From NCBI GenBank assembly GCA_036502295.1, contig DASXYU010000016.1, positions 1-21,591 on the forward strand: DNA of 21,591 nt. Direction: 5' to 3'. Source of the stretch: DASXYU01 sp036502295. GTDB taxonomy: Bacteria; Actinomycetota; Actinomycetes; Mycobacteriales; Jatrophihabitantaceae. Positions 5,796 to 13,715 of the stretch are shown here, piece after piece (within the stretch, counting starts at the first letter, position 1; every line of letters begins with the position of its first letter). The notes under the pieces are model-generated. The model searched no databases and was not told the origin of the DNA. It saw only the letters and a program-made list of their open reading frames with translations. A program made the translations under genes and the position numbers.

Positions 5796-6608
5796 ATGGG
5801 CCCCATGGAGCGGGATGCATTGGACGTGACCCGGCTGCGCGTTGCCCTCGGCGCGCGCTTTCCCCGTATCGAGGTGGTGGACGAAACCGGCTCCACCAAC
5901 GCGGACCTTCTCACCGACGTTGCTGCGCCCACGCGCAGCGTGCTGGCAGCCGAGTTCCAGAACGCAGGACGAGGACGTCTCGAGCGCGCCTGGACCTCCG
6001 CGCCGCACGCCGGTCTGACCTTCTCGGTACTGCTGCGACCCGCCGCGCCTCTGGCGGCATGGGGGTGGCTGCCGCTGCTCACGGGGTTGGCGGTGCGCGA
6101 TGCCCTCGTTGCGGCTGGCCTCGACGACGTACGCCTGAAGTGGCCCAACGATGTGCTGATCGGTGACGACGAGCGCAAGATCTGCGGCATCCTCGCCCAG
6201 GTCCGTGGCGATGCCGTTGTCATCGGCATCGGTCTCAACGTCAGCACCACCAGCGACGAATTCGGCGACCTCACAAGCCAGGCGACGAGCCTCGTCCTCG
6301 GCGGCATCGAGAACCCCGACAGGACGGCTCTGCTCATCGCCGTCCTCGCCGGCCTCGACCAGCTCGTCACGCAATGGGAAGCGGCGCGCGGAGACGCGGA
6401 GGCTGCGGGCCTCGCGGCGACCTACCGCGCCGCCTGCTCCACGCTCGGCCGCGACGTTCGGGTACTGGGCCTCGACGGCTCGGAGACGATAGGAATGGCA
6501 GGCGAAGTGGACAGCGCCGGACACCTCGTCCTCGACGTGGACGGTGTGCGCCGCACCGTCGCGGCTGGGGACGTACGGCACGCCAGTCCGCTACCTTTTG
6601 ACCACTAG
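5796..6608 (+). CDS. birA: Biotin--[acetyl-CoA-carboxylase] ligase
   Basis: A 270-aa class I biotin protein ligase without the N-terminal DNA-binding domain of E. coli BirA. It makes biotinyl-AMP and transfers biotin to the carrier lysine of the acyl-CoA carboxylase alpha subunit. The motifs are DETGSTNADLL (29-39), NAGRGRLERAW (56-66, the GRGRxxR biotinyl-AMP loop), LKWPNDVLIG with K115, KICGILAQV and VIGIGLNVS. The C-terminal SH3-like domain ends in GVRRTVAAGDV. The start is ambiguous between ATG 5796 and ATG 5805. It is divergent from its likely client pathway genes accB/accE, and its stop is 22 bp before the PH-domain gene, with which it likely forms an operon, the same pairing as in mycobacteria. 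Confidence 0.94.
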   Translation: MGPMERDALDVTRLRVALGARFPRIEVVDETGSTNADLLTDVAAPTRSVLAAEFQNAGRGRLERAWTSAPHAGLTFSVLLRPAAPLAAWGWLPLLTGLAVRDALVAAGLDDVRLKWPNDVLIGDDERKICGILAQVRGDAVVIGIGLNVSTTSDEFGDLTSQATSLVLGGIENPDRTALLIAVLAGLDQLVTQWEAARGDAEAAGLAATYRAACSTLGRDVRVLGLDGSETIGMAGEVDSAGHLVLDVDGVRRTVAAGDVRHASPLPFDH

Positions 6609-6630
6609 GACCTGAGCAGGGAGGCACGTG

Positions 6631-7251
6631 ATGGGGTTCCCCGAGAAGTTGCTCGCGGACGACGAGAAGGTCGTCGAGCACCTGCATCCGCACTGGATCA
6701 CGCTGGTCCCCGCGACGATCTGGTTCATCGTCGTCTGTGCGGCGGCTGGCTTCGGTATCGGCTACGCCCCGAGCGACGGCACCACGCACAAGGTCTTCGT
6801 CATCGCCGTCATCGTCATCGCGGTCATCCTGCTCTGGTGGCTCACCGTCACACCGCTGCTCAGCTGGAAGACGACGCACTTCGTGATCACCGACCGTCGC
6901 GTGCTGATCCGCCGCGGCGTGCTCAACCACACCGGCAAGGACATCTCGCTGCAGCGCCTCACCGACGTCGGCTTTCGGCAGTCGTTCTGGGACCGCATCG
7001 TCAACGCCGGCACCCTTACCCTCGAGTCGGCGGGTGAGCACGGCACCGAGGTCCTTGAGGACGTCCCGCGCTCGGAGCAGCAGCAGCAGTTGCTGAACCG
7101 CCTCATCGAAGAGGACGGCACGCGCCGCGCCCGCGAGACCGCCGCGCACTACCAGGCTCCGCCGCAGGAGCCGGGCACTGCGGGTGGCCCGCTGCCCCCG
7201 ACCACGTCCTACCCGGACGCCGGCACCACACAGCAGTACCCGCCGCAGTAA
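6631..7251 (+). CDS. Membrane protein with bacterial PH domain (DUF304/bPH2)
   Basis: A 206-aa protein: a short cytosolic start (MGFPEKLLADDEKVVEHLHPHW), two membrane segments (about 24-45, LVPATIWFIVVCAAAGFGIG; about 56-78, VFVIAVIVIAVILLWWLTVT), then a bPH2 domain with FVITDRRVLIRRGVLNHTGKDISLQRLTDVGF. It ends with a low-complexity Pro/Gln/Thr tail. The cellular role is unknown; the family orthologue next to birA in M. tuberculosis (Rv3278c) is also uncharacterised. GTG 6628 and ATG 6631 are adjacent; the GGGAGG at 6619-6624 is six bases from ATG 6631, which is preferred. Confidence 0.88.
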   Translation: MGFPEKLLADDEKVVEHLHPHWITLVPATIWFIVVCAAAGFGIGYAPSDGTTHKVFVIAVIVIAVILLWWLTVTPLLSWKTTHFVITDRRVLIRRGVLNHTGKDISLQRLTDVGFRQSFWDRIVNAGTLTLESAGEHGTEVLEDVPRSEQQQQLLNRLIEEDGTRRARETAAHYQAPPQEPGTAGGPLPPTTSYPDAGTTQQYPPQ

Positions 7252-7326
7252 CGCTGCCCACACCGATCCGGGCCTGATCCCGCCCCGAATTCAACACCGC
7301 GGCGCCCCTGTGTAACGGGCTGCTTA

Positions 7327-7345
7327 GTTACCGCTCAGCGGCAAC
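7327..7345. other. Imperfect inverted repeat upstream of the acyltransferase
   Basis: GTTaCCGC-TCA-GCGGcAAC is a 7-bp stem with one internal mismatch, in the 108-bp gap after the PH-domain gene. It could be a weak terminator for birA-PH or an operator for the acyltransferase. Nothing else stands out in this gap. Confidence 0.3.
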
Positions 7346-7359
7346 GGGAACCATCGTCT

Positions 7360-9480
7360 GTGATGACGATCCTGCGTGCCCCCGCCGCAGCGTCGCCCCT
7401 GCGGCGGCGCGCAACCGCCGAAGCCAGGGCAGCCCTCACGTCAGGACGATTCCGCCCCGACGTGCAGGGTCTGCGGGCGATCGCGGTCGGCTCGGTCGTC
7501 CTCTACCACGGCGGTGTGTCGTGGCTGGGTGGCGGCTATGTCGGCGTCGACGTCTTCTTCGTCATCTCCGGCTTCCTCATCACGACCCATCTGCTCCGCG
7601 ACGTCCTCACCCCGGGACGGTTCTCCTTCGCTTCGTTCTACGCGCGGCGTGCGCGGCGGATCTTGCCCGCCTCGCTCGTCGTCAACCTGTTCACCCTCAT
7701 CGCCGTCGCTGTGCTGCTCACGCCGCTCGACGTGCGTGCGGCGGTCCCCGACTCGATCTGGACCGCGCTCTACGTCCCCAATCTGAGGTTCGCCGGGGAG
7801 GCGACGAACTACCTGGCGCAGAGTTCCTTCCCGTCGCCGTACCAGCATTTCTGGTCGCTCGGGGTTGAGGAGCAGTTCTACCTCCTCTGGCCCCTACTGC
7901 TCGTCCTCGCCTGCTGGGCCGCTCATCGATTTGCCCGGCGTCGCTCGCGTCGCTCGGTCGGCCTCGTGCTCGCCGCCGTCACGCTCGCGTCGTTCGTCGC
8001 GTGCGTGCGTCTCACCCGGACGTCGCAGTCGTGGGCGTTCTTCTCGCCGTGGACCCGCGCGTGGGAGTTCGCCGTCGGTGGCCTGGTGGCGTTGGCGTTC
8101 ACCGGTCGCCTGCGCCTGCCGAGGACGGCGGCGACCTGCGTGCAATGGGCCGGTCTCGCCGGGCTCGTCCTCGCCATCGTCGGCTACGACGACCGCACGA
8201 CCTTTCCGGGTGTGGCCGCCGCGCTGCCCGTCCTCGCCACCGCGGCGCTCATTCTTGGCGGCGCAGCGCCCGTCGACGTCAGCGCCGCCGGCGATCGCCC
8301 GAACATCCCGACGCGCGTGTTGAGCGTGCGCCCGATGCGCTTCGTCGGTGAGATCTCCTACTCGCTCTACCTCGTGCATTGGCCCGTCCTCACCATCGCC
8401 GCGGCGATGCACGGAGCAACCCCGTCCCTGACCGAGCGACTGCTCCTCGTCGCGTGCTGCGTCCCGCTCGCATACGGGCTCTATCGCTGGGTGGAGAACC
8501 CGGTGCGGCGCAGTCGGCGGGTCGGAGGCATTTCCTCGCGGCGGACGTTGCTCACCGCGTTGGCCTGCTCCGTGGCCGTCATCGCTGTCTCGCTGGTGAC
8601 GAACGTGGTCTCCTCACACGCGGCGTTGACGTCCTCACGCGTCGCGGGCGCGCCGAAGGTGGTGCGCAACCCGTCCGGGACCTCGTACGTGCCGTCGAAC
8701 CTGCAGCCCTCACTCGCCGCTGTTGCCGACGACAATCCGCAGAGCTACACCGACGGCTGCCACCTGGCCGTCGACTTCACCGATCCGGTGACGAACTGCA
8801 CCTTCGGCAGCAACCCCGCTGCGCCACTGGTCGTCCTCTTCGGTGACTCGCACGCGGCCGAGTGGTTCCCTGCGCTGCAGCGGCTGGCGAACGAGGGCAA
8901 GATCCGGCTGGAGTCCCAGACCAAGAGCGGCTGCCCTTCGGCTGATCTGCCGGTGGACTGGCACAGCGGCACCGGCCCGCAGCCCTATCCGGAGTGCCCG
9001 GTGTGGCGTGACAAGGTCATCGCCCGGCTCACCGCCGCACCCCCCGCACTCATCGTGCTCTCCAACTACAACGATCCCGAGGTGCCCGACGGGGGACTGG
9101 CTAGCGCGAGTGCCTGGTCGGCAGGAATCAGCGACACGGTGGATCGCCTGCCGTCGACGAGCGCGATCGCCGTCCTCGGCGAGACCCCGCTGCCGGGAGT
9201 TACTCCGGCGGAATGCCTCGCGAAACATCTCGACGATGCGCGCTCGTGCGCCATCGATCGCGGCGCGGCCGTCGACACCGCGAAGCAGAACGCCGAACGG
9301 ACCGCCACCCGCGCCGCGAACTCGCGCTATATCGACCTCAGTTCGTACTTCTGCAACGCCAGCGACTGCCCCGCGATCATCGGCAACGTGCAGGTCTATC
9401 GCGATTCGCAGCACATCACCGCGACCTTCGCCGCGCTGATGGCGCCCGTCCTCTGGAAGCAGCTCCGGTCGTTGTTATAG
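7360..9480 (+). CDS. AT3/OafA-type membrane O-acyltransferase with C-terminal SGNH domain
   Basis: A 706-aa protein. An N-terminal acyltransferase-3 membrane domain (about 30-420, roughly ten helices) begins FRPDVQGLRAIAVGSVVLYH, carrying the family's R-x10-H pair (R39, H50), and continues with YVGVDVFFVISGFLIT, FYARRARRILPA and FWSLGVEEQFYLLWPLLL. After one more membrane segment comes an extracytoplasmic SGNH hydrolase-like domain with VVLFGDSHAAEW (G495-D496-S497-H498) and a terminal DSQH (D682, H685), the Ser and Asp-His catalytic positions. Such two-domain proteins acetylate or acylate cell-surface glycans, peptidoglycan or glycolipids; the substrate here is unknown. The start may be GTG 7360 or ATG 7363; no good RBS is seen. 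The gene stands alone, between the PH-domain gene and the phosphofructokinase. Confidence 0.92.
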   Translation: MMTILRAPAAASPLRRRATAEARAALTSGRFRPDVQGLRAIAVGSVVLYHGGVSWLGGGYVGVDVFFVISGFLITTHLLRDVLTPGRFSFASFYARRARRILPASLVVNLFTLIAVAVLLTPLDVRAAVPDSIWTALYVPNLRFAGEATNYLAQSSFPSPYQHFWSLGVEEQFYLLWPLLLVLACWAAHRFARRRSRRSVGLVLAAVTLASFVACVRLTRTSQSWAFFSPWTRAWEFAVGGLVALAFTGRLRLPRTAATCVQWAGLAGLVLAIVGYDDRTTFPGVAAALPVLATAALILGGAAPVDVSAAGDRPNIPTRVLSVRPMRFVGEISYSLYLVHWPVLTIAAAMHGATPSLTERLLLVACCVPLAYGLYRWVENPVRRSRRVGGISSRRTLLTALACSVAVIAVSLVTNVVSSHAALTSSRVAGAPKVVRNPSGTSYVPSNLQPSLAAVADDNPQSYTDGCHLAVDFTDPVTNCTFGSNPAAPLVVLFGDSHAAEWFPALQRLANEGKIRLESQTKSGCPSADLPVDWHSGTGPQPYPECPVWRDKVIARLTAAPPALIVLSNYNDPEVPDGGLASASAWSAGISDTVDRLPSTSAIAVLGETPLPGVTPAECLAKHLDDARSCAIDRGAAVDTAKQNAERTATRAANSRYIDLSSYFCNASDCPAIIGNVQVYRDSQHITATFAALMAPVLWKQLRSLL

Positions 9481-9490
9481 CTACCGGTAG
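9481..9490. other. 10-bp perfect palindrome right after the acyltransferase stop
   Basis: CTACCGGTAG follows the TAG stop directly. It is too short and loopless to be a good terminator. It may be a protein binding site for the downstream gene, or chance. Confidence 0.2.
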
Positions 9491-9549
9491 GTAATGCGAG
9501 TTTGGGCCGAGAGGCACATCGCGGTTGTGCGAGGCCGGATCATTGACAC

Positions 9550-10914
9550 ATGGTGAGTACCGGTGACCAGCTCGCGATCACCCCTGCCGATCTCGAGATC
9601 CGCAGTCTCGGGCCGCAGACCATCGCCTCGCCGATCGCGCGGCTGCTGCACGGGCGGGCGAGTTCGATCCACTACGTGCACGAGTCCGACCGCGTGCTGC
9701 TCGACGACACGCTGCAGATGGTTCATCAGCGGGGGACGTCCTTCGACAGCCTTCTCGCACTCGAACCGGGCGGTCCGCGGGCACAGATCTACTTCGCACC
9801 CGAGAGGACGAAGGTCGGCATCGTCACCTGCGGCGGGCTCTGCCCCGGCCTCAACGACGTGATCAGGGGACTCGTCCTGGAACTGCACGAGCACTACGGC
9901 GTGCCGAGCATCCTCGGTTTCCGCAACGGCTACCTCGGGCTGGTGGGCGAGGAACCTCCGCTCGAACTCACCCCGGAGTCGGTGCGCAACATCCATACGC
10001 GCGGCGGCACCATGCTCGGCACCTCCCGCGGCGACCAGGACCCGGAGGCGATGGTCGACACGCTGGTCCGGCACGGCGTCTGCGTCCTCTTCGTCATCGG
10101 CGGGGACGGGACGCTGCGGGGGGCGCAGAAGATCGTGGACGTCGCCGAGGCGCGCGGGGTGGAACTCGCGGTGGTCGGTATCCCGAAGACGATCGACAAC
10201 GACATCCCCTACATCGATCACAGCTTCGGCTTCCAGACCGCCTTTGCACGTGCCGCCGAGTCGATCCGCGCGGCGCACACCGAAGCGAGCTCGACGCCCA
10301 ACGGCGTGGGCCTCGTCAAGCTGATGGGACGCCACTCCGGGTTCATCGCCTGCTACGCGGCGCTCGCCAACCAGAGCGTGGACGTCGTTCTCGTTCCGGA
10401 GATCGATTTCGCGCTCGATGGCCCCGGCGGCGTGCTGGAACACGTGCGCAGCCGGGTGGAATCGCAGGGTCACGCGGTCGTCGTCGTAGCCGAGGGGGCG
10501 GGGCAGGAGCACCTGCGCACCGACGGTGCGCGGGACGCCTCCGGCAACCTGCGTCTCGGCGACATCGGCCAACTGCTCCGCGACAGCATCACCGCCTACT
10601 TCGCCGAAGCGCAGCTGCCGTTGAGCCTGCGTTACGTCGACCCGGGCTACGCGATCCGCAGCGTCGCAGCGAATCCCTACGACGCGGTCTACTGCATCCG
10701 CCTCGCGCAGGTCGCGGTGCATGCGGCGATGGCGGGCAGGACGTCGATGGTCGTGGGGCGTTGGCACGGACGCTTCGTGCACCTGCCCATCACGCTCGCC
10801 ACCGGCAGCAGCAACCAGGTGGACGCGCACGGTGACCTGTGGATGTCCGTCCTCGAGGGCACCGGTCAGCCGCTGAAGTTCGGCCAGCCCGCTCTTTCGG
10901 TCAGCCAGCTTTGA
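9550..10914 (+). CDS. 6-phosphofructokinase, probably ATP-dependent (plant/trypanosome-like clade)
   Basis: A 454-aa PfkA-superfamily kinase, which phosphorylates fructose 6-phosphate to the 1,6-bisphosphate in glycolysis. It has about 90 extra N-terminal residues before the kinase core (VGIVTCGGLCPGLNDVIR). The motifs are FVIGGDGTLRGAQK (G184-G185-D186-G187-T188), GIPKTIDNDI (P212-K213-T214-I215-D216) and VKLMGRHSGFIA (M259-R261). Gly at the GGDGT position predicts ATP use, since PPi enzymes have GGDD. The following Lys (PKT) is typical of the long, plant/trypanosome-like ATP enzymes rather than E. coli PfkA (PGT). ATG 9550 has GATCAT six bases upstream and no strong RBS. Its last 14 bases overlap the convergent secreted-protein gene. 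Confidence 0.88.
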   Translation: MVSTGDQLAITPADLEIRSLGPQTIASPIARLLHGRASSIHYVHESDRVLLDDTLQMVHQRGTSFDSLLALEPGGPRAQIYFAPERTKVGIVTCGGLCPGLNDVIRGLVLELHEHYGVPSILGFRNGYLGLVGEEPPLELTPESVRNIHTRGGTMLGTSRGDQDPEAMVDTLVRHGVCVLFVIGGDGTLRGAQKIVDVAEARGVELAVVGIPKTIDNDIPYIDHSFGFQTAFARAAESIRAAHTEASSTPNGVGLVKLMGRHSGFIACYAALANQSVDVVLVPEIDFALDGPGGVLEHVRSRVESQGHAVVVVAEGAGQEHLRTDGARDASGNLRLGDIGQLLRDSITAYFAEAQLPLSLRYVDPGYAIRSVAANPYDAVYCIRLAQVAVHAAMAGRTSMVVGRWHGRFVHLPITLATGSSNQVDAHGDLWMSVLEGTGQPLKFGQPALSVSQL

Positions 10915-12166
10915 GGACGGCGGAGAGGAAGCGGCCGGAGTAGCTGCTCACCCACGTCCTGCGGGACTGATGCGTCGTGGAGGCGACCTTGGTGAACTTG
11001 CCGCTCAGCGACTTGTTGAAGTACGCGACGTTGACGACCGTGGTCGGCACGCGCGGCTTGTAGCTGTTCGCCGAGACGAGTTTCAGGGTGCCGGCGAGCT
11101 TGCCCTTGTCAGCCCCGAGCCGACTGAACCTCGTGCTGGAGAGGCCGGCGAGAGTGAGCTGCACGGAACCGGTGGAGCTCTGGGTGAAGGTGGTCGGATA
11201 GAAGACGCTGCCGACGCCGATCACGAGTTTTCCCTTGTTGGTGAAGGCCCGCGCGGCGAGGGGCGCTGCGGCGGTCTCCTTGTAGGTCCAGGTCGCGCCC
11301 CTGTCGTTCACCACTGCGGGGTTGGCCGACGAGGTGGCGTAGAAGGTGCCCGCCGTCTGCAGCACCGCCCCGGCGTTCTCGAAGCCGGAGTACCTGTCCT
11401 GGCTTTCGATCGAGCCTGCGCTGAGCGTGAACCTCGTGCTCTTGTTCAGCAGCAGCGTCGGGTGCGCCTTGCCCACGCCGGCGTCGGTGGAGAGGTACTT
11501 CCAGCTCTTGCGCGAGACGGAGACGACGAGCGGGTCCTTGAGCGTGACGTGCCCCTGCACGCTGCCGTCCTGCCAGTTGAAGGTTCCACTGCCCGCGAGG
11601 ACGGCGGAGTGCCCTGCGGCGGACCATTCGCGGGTGTCGGTGATGGCGCCTGGCGTGGCCGGTGCGGCGCTGGAGAGCAGCAGGTTTGCGGGTTTGCTGA
11701 TGGTGAGGGTGCCGTCCAGTTCCAGCACTCCGAAGGAGGTCACCAGCAGGACACCGTGGGGTTGGCTGCTGATCAGCTTCGCGCCGTCGGCGAAGACGGA
11801 CTTCGGTGCGGCCGCGAAGCTCGCGCGGATACCGGTGGAGATCGTCAGGATCTGCCCGCCCAGGTCGATCGTCGCGCCCGTCCCCAGCGTCACCGAACAG
11901 GCGGTTGTCGCGGTGTCGATCGTGACCTTCGCGGAGGCGGGGATGGACACGTCATCACCGGTGCCCGGGGTACGCGCCGGGACAATGCCGTCAAGCGTCC
12001 AGTCGGCCGGATCGTGCCATGTCCCGTTGCCTGCGCCGGTCCATACGAAGGCGGCTCCATCGCACCCGGCGGGCGTGGCCGCGGCTGCCGGGTGGACTGC
12101 GGCGAGGGCGGGCGCGCCGCTGGCGAGCGCAGCGGCGGTCATCACCGTGAGCAGACGACGAAACAT
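10901..12166 (-). CDS. Secreted beta-helix-like protein of unknown function
   Basis: A 421-aa protein with a Sec signal peptide (MFRRLLTVMTAAALASGAPA, then ALAAVHPAAAA, cleavage likely near residue 30). The mature part opens FVWTGAGNGTWHDPADWTLD, the W-x-G-x-G-N/D-x-x-W-x-D-x-x-N/D-W motif seen at the head of secreted repeat proteins with passenger-like beta-helices. It continues with VTLGTGATIDLGGQILTIS, GVLELDGTLTIS, LAGSGTFNWQDGSVQGHVTL, QTAGTFYATSS and FTQSSTGSVQLTLAGLSS, short Gly/Thr/Ser beta-strand repeats. The C-terminus resembles that of passenger-like proteins (GTLKLVSANSYKPRVPTTVV). No sortase motif, lipobox or C-terminal membrane helix is seen, so release or non-covalent wall binding is likely. 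No function can be assigned. The upstream gap contains a run of eight G on this strand. Confidence 0.75.
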   Translation of the reverse strand: MFRRLLTVMTAAALASGAPALAAVHPAAAATPAGCDGAAFVWTGAGNGTWHDPADWTLDGIVPARTPGTGDDVSIPASAKVTIDTATTACSVTLGTGATIDLGGQILTISTGIRASFAAAPKSVFADGAKLISSQPHGVLLVTSFGVLELDGTLTISKPANLLLSSAAPATPGAITDTREWSAAGHSAVLAGSGTFNWQDGSVQGHVTLKDPLVVSVSRKSWKYLSTDAGVGKAHPTLLLNKSTRFTLSAGSIESQDRYSGFENAGAVLQTAGTFYATSSANPAVVNDRGATWTYKETAAAPLAARAFTNKGKLVIGVGSVFYPTTFTQSSTGSVQLTLAGLSSTRFSRLGADKGKLAGTLKLVSANSYKPRVPTTVVNVAYFNKSLSGKFTKVASTTHQSRRTWVSSYSGRFLSAVLKAG

Positions 12167-12253
12167 GCCAGACAACCGGACCCCCCCCGAAATATCGACA
12201 ACTGCGACATTACCGCGACAGGTGAGGACTGCGTCGGCCGCTGTCGGGTGGAT

Positions 12254-12259
12254 TAGCGT
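12254..12259 (+). promoter_or_regulatory. Putative -10 box for the leaderless flavodoxin-like gene
   Basis: TAGCGT is followed by six bases and then ATG 12266; no RBS is present. It lies in the 99-bp divergent spacer with the secreted protein gene. Confidence 0.45.
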
Positions 12260-12265
12260 GAGCGA

Positions 12266-12715
12266 ATGCCGATGCTGCTGGTCGTTCACCACACGACCTC
12301 CCCTGCGACGCAGGAACTGTTGGAGGCCGCTCTCGCAGGAACGAAGGCCGAAGGACTCGACTCCGTCGAGGTAGTCGTCCGTCCTGCCCTCGCCGCGACG
12401 GTGAGCGACGTCCTCGCCGCGGACGCGTTCGTCCTCGGGACTCCGGCCAACATCGGCTACATGTCCGGGGCGTTGAAACACTTCTTCGACTCGATCTACT
12501 ACCCGACGCTCGTCGCGAAGCCGGACGCACCCTACGGGCTCTACGTGCACGGCAACAACGACACCACCGGCGCGGTCCGGGGCGTCGAATCCATCGCGAC
12601 CGGACTCGGCTGGCAACGGGTCGCAACGCCCGTCGAGGTGGTCGGCGCCGTCGACGGCCAGGCCCGCGAGGCGGTCTGGAACCTCGCCGCGACCGTCGCG
12701 GTGACACTTGTGTGA
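12266..12715 (+). CDS. Flavodoxin-fold / NADPH-dependent FMN reductase family protein
   Basis: A 149-aa protein. It opens with a beta-strand and phosphate-binding loop (MPMLLVVHHTTSPATQELLEA) in the place of the flavodoxin FMN loop. It then has DAFVLGTPANIGYMSGALKHFFDSIYYP, the typical WrbA/flavodoxin-like second FMN loop and following helix, and GLYVHGNNDTTGAVRGVESIATGLGWQRV. It probably binds FMN and takes part in cytosolic redox reactions; partner and substrate are unknown. It is a single gene, 74 bp upstream of a decayed CoA-transferase gene. The start ATG 12266 is supported by the -10-like TAGCGT; ATG 12272 is possible. Confidence 0.82.
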   Translation: MPMLLVVHHTTSPATQELLEAALAGTKAEGLDSVEVVVRPALAATVSDVLAADAFVLGTPANIGYMSGALKHFFDSIYYPTLVAKPDAPYGLYVHGNNDTTGAVRGVESIATGLGWQRVATPVEVVGAVDGQAREAVWNLAATVAVTLV

Positions 12716-12789
12716 TCCGCTGAAGTGGGCGCCGGGATACTGTCGGATCCCACGAACCGTTCCGGCACTGGGGACGGCATCCTTGCTAC

Positions 12790-13430
12790 GTGACTGAACC
12801 GGTGCCGCTGCCGAACTTCCTCGAAGGCGTGCGCGTCATCGAGTTCGCCGACGTCCTCGCGGCTATCTCGCCGAGCGCGGCCTCGGTTACGACGAACTGG
12901 CCGACGCCCATCCCGGCCTCATCTACGCCCGGATCAGTCCGTTCGGCGACGACGGTCCCTGGGCCAACTACCACGGCGGCGACCTCGTGCACCTCGCCCT
13001 TGGCGGGGTGGTGATGAACTGCGGCTACGACCCCGAGCCCGACGGTCACTACGACACGCCTCCCGTCGCGCCGCAGATGTGGCAGGCGATACCAGATCGC
13101 CGGCGAGGCGACTGTGATCGGCATCCTCGGTGCGCTGAGCCACCGCCACTCCATGCCACAGGCGTCGGCGGCATCAGCCTCGCGAGCGTTGTCCGCACCA
13201 AGGACGGCCGCTGGGTGCTGCCCTACCGCACCTACTTGCAGGGCGGCGTCCTGGACGGCTTCGACGCCATTCGCGCTCTGCTCACCGAGTACGGATACGC
13301 CGGCGACCTCACCGACCCGAAGTACGACGACCCGCAGGTGCGTGTCGACCCGCTGGTCAAACGAGCATCTGAACACGCGCATGGAGCAGCTCATCGGCAA
13401 GCCGAAGTTCGACCGCGACAGGGCGCTGCC
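12790..13430 (+). pseudogene. Decayed CaiB/BaiF-type (family III) CoA-transferase
   Basis: Recognisable pieces of a CoA-transferase appear in order but in different frames. PNFLEGVRVIEFADV is in the frame of 12790. From about 12858, a second frame reads RGYLAERGLGYDELADAHPG, LIYARISPFGDDGPWANYHG, GDLVHLALGG and PPVAPQMWQA. From about 13090 a third segment reads YQIAGEATVIGILGALSHR. From about 13160 come GVGGISLASVVRTKDGRWVL and YGYAGDLTDPKYDDPQVRVD, and from about 13365 NEHLNTRMEQLIGKPKFDRD. Between the first two pieces roughly 90-100 residues expected in the family are absent. At least three frameshifts plus an internal deletion rule out a simple sequencing slip. Intact relatives move CoA between carboxylic acids. 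The original substrate cannot be told. Confidence 0.85.
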
Positions 13431-13558
13431 GTGCGGCCGAGCAGCACGCCCACGGTGGCCTCGCCCACAACGATCGGCAGGTGCCAGCGCTGCGGCAGCG
13501 CGAGCAACGGCCGAGCGAGCAGGACCAACGACACCAGCGCCAGCATCGCGAACGTCAC
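13430..13558 (-). pseudogene. N-terminal remnant of a monovalent cation/proton antiporter
   Basis: On the minus strand, from GTG 13558, the frame reads VTFAMLALVSLVLLARPLLA then HLPIVVGEATVGVLLGRT. This is the first helix and the P-x-V-V-G-E-x-x-x-G-x-x-L-G loop typical of CPA-type Na+(K+)/H+ antiporters. Similarity stops abruptly where the CoA-transferase pseudogene ends, near 13430. About 43 codons of a roughly 400-residue protein remain, so it is a broken relic. A short membrane-like stretch by chance is the alternative. Confidence 0.5.
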
Positions 13559-13715
13559 CGGGGGACCATCCCGTAAGAGCGGCTGAGGACGCAGTCGTAC
13601 ACCGCGTGCCACACCGGGCATACCCCCATAGACGCTGTCACGTGGCCGGCCTCAGCATGAACGTTCACCTTCCGCGACCCATGTCGATGCGTAGCACTGT
13701 GAGGAGGCGACCGCG

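Noticed and set aside
5772..6581. N-terminal extension of the accB frame through birA
   Set aside because: The extension is antisense to birA, has low-complexity composition, and the protein from GTG 5771 already has the exact family length.
12790..13430. Interpreting the CoA-transferase pieces as several small genes or a programmed frameshift
   Set aside because: The frame changes several times without slippery sites, a large conserved segment is missing, and no piece has its own RBS.
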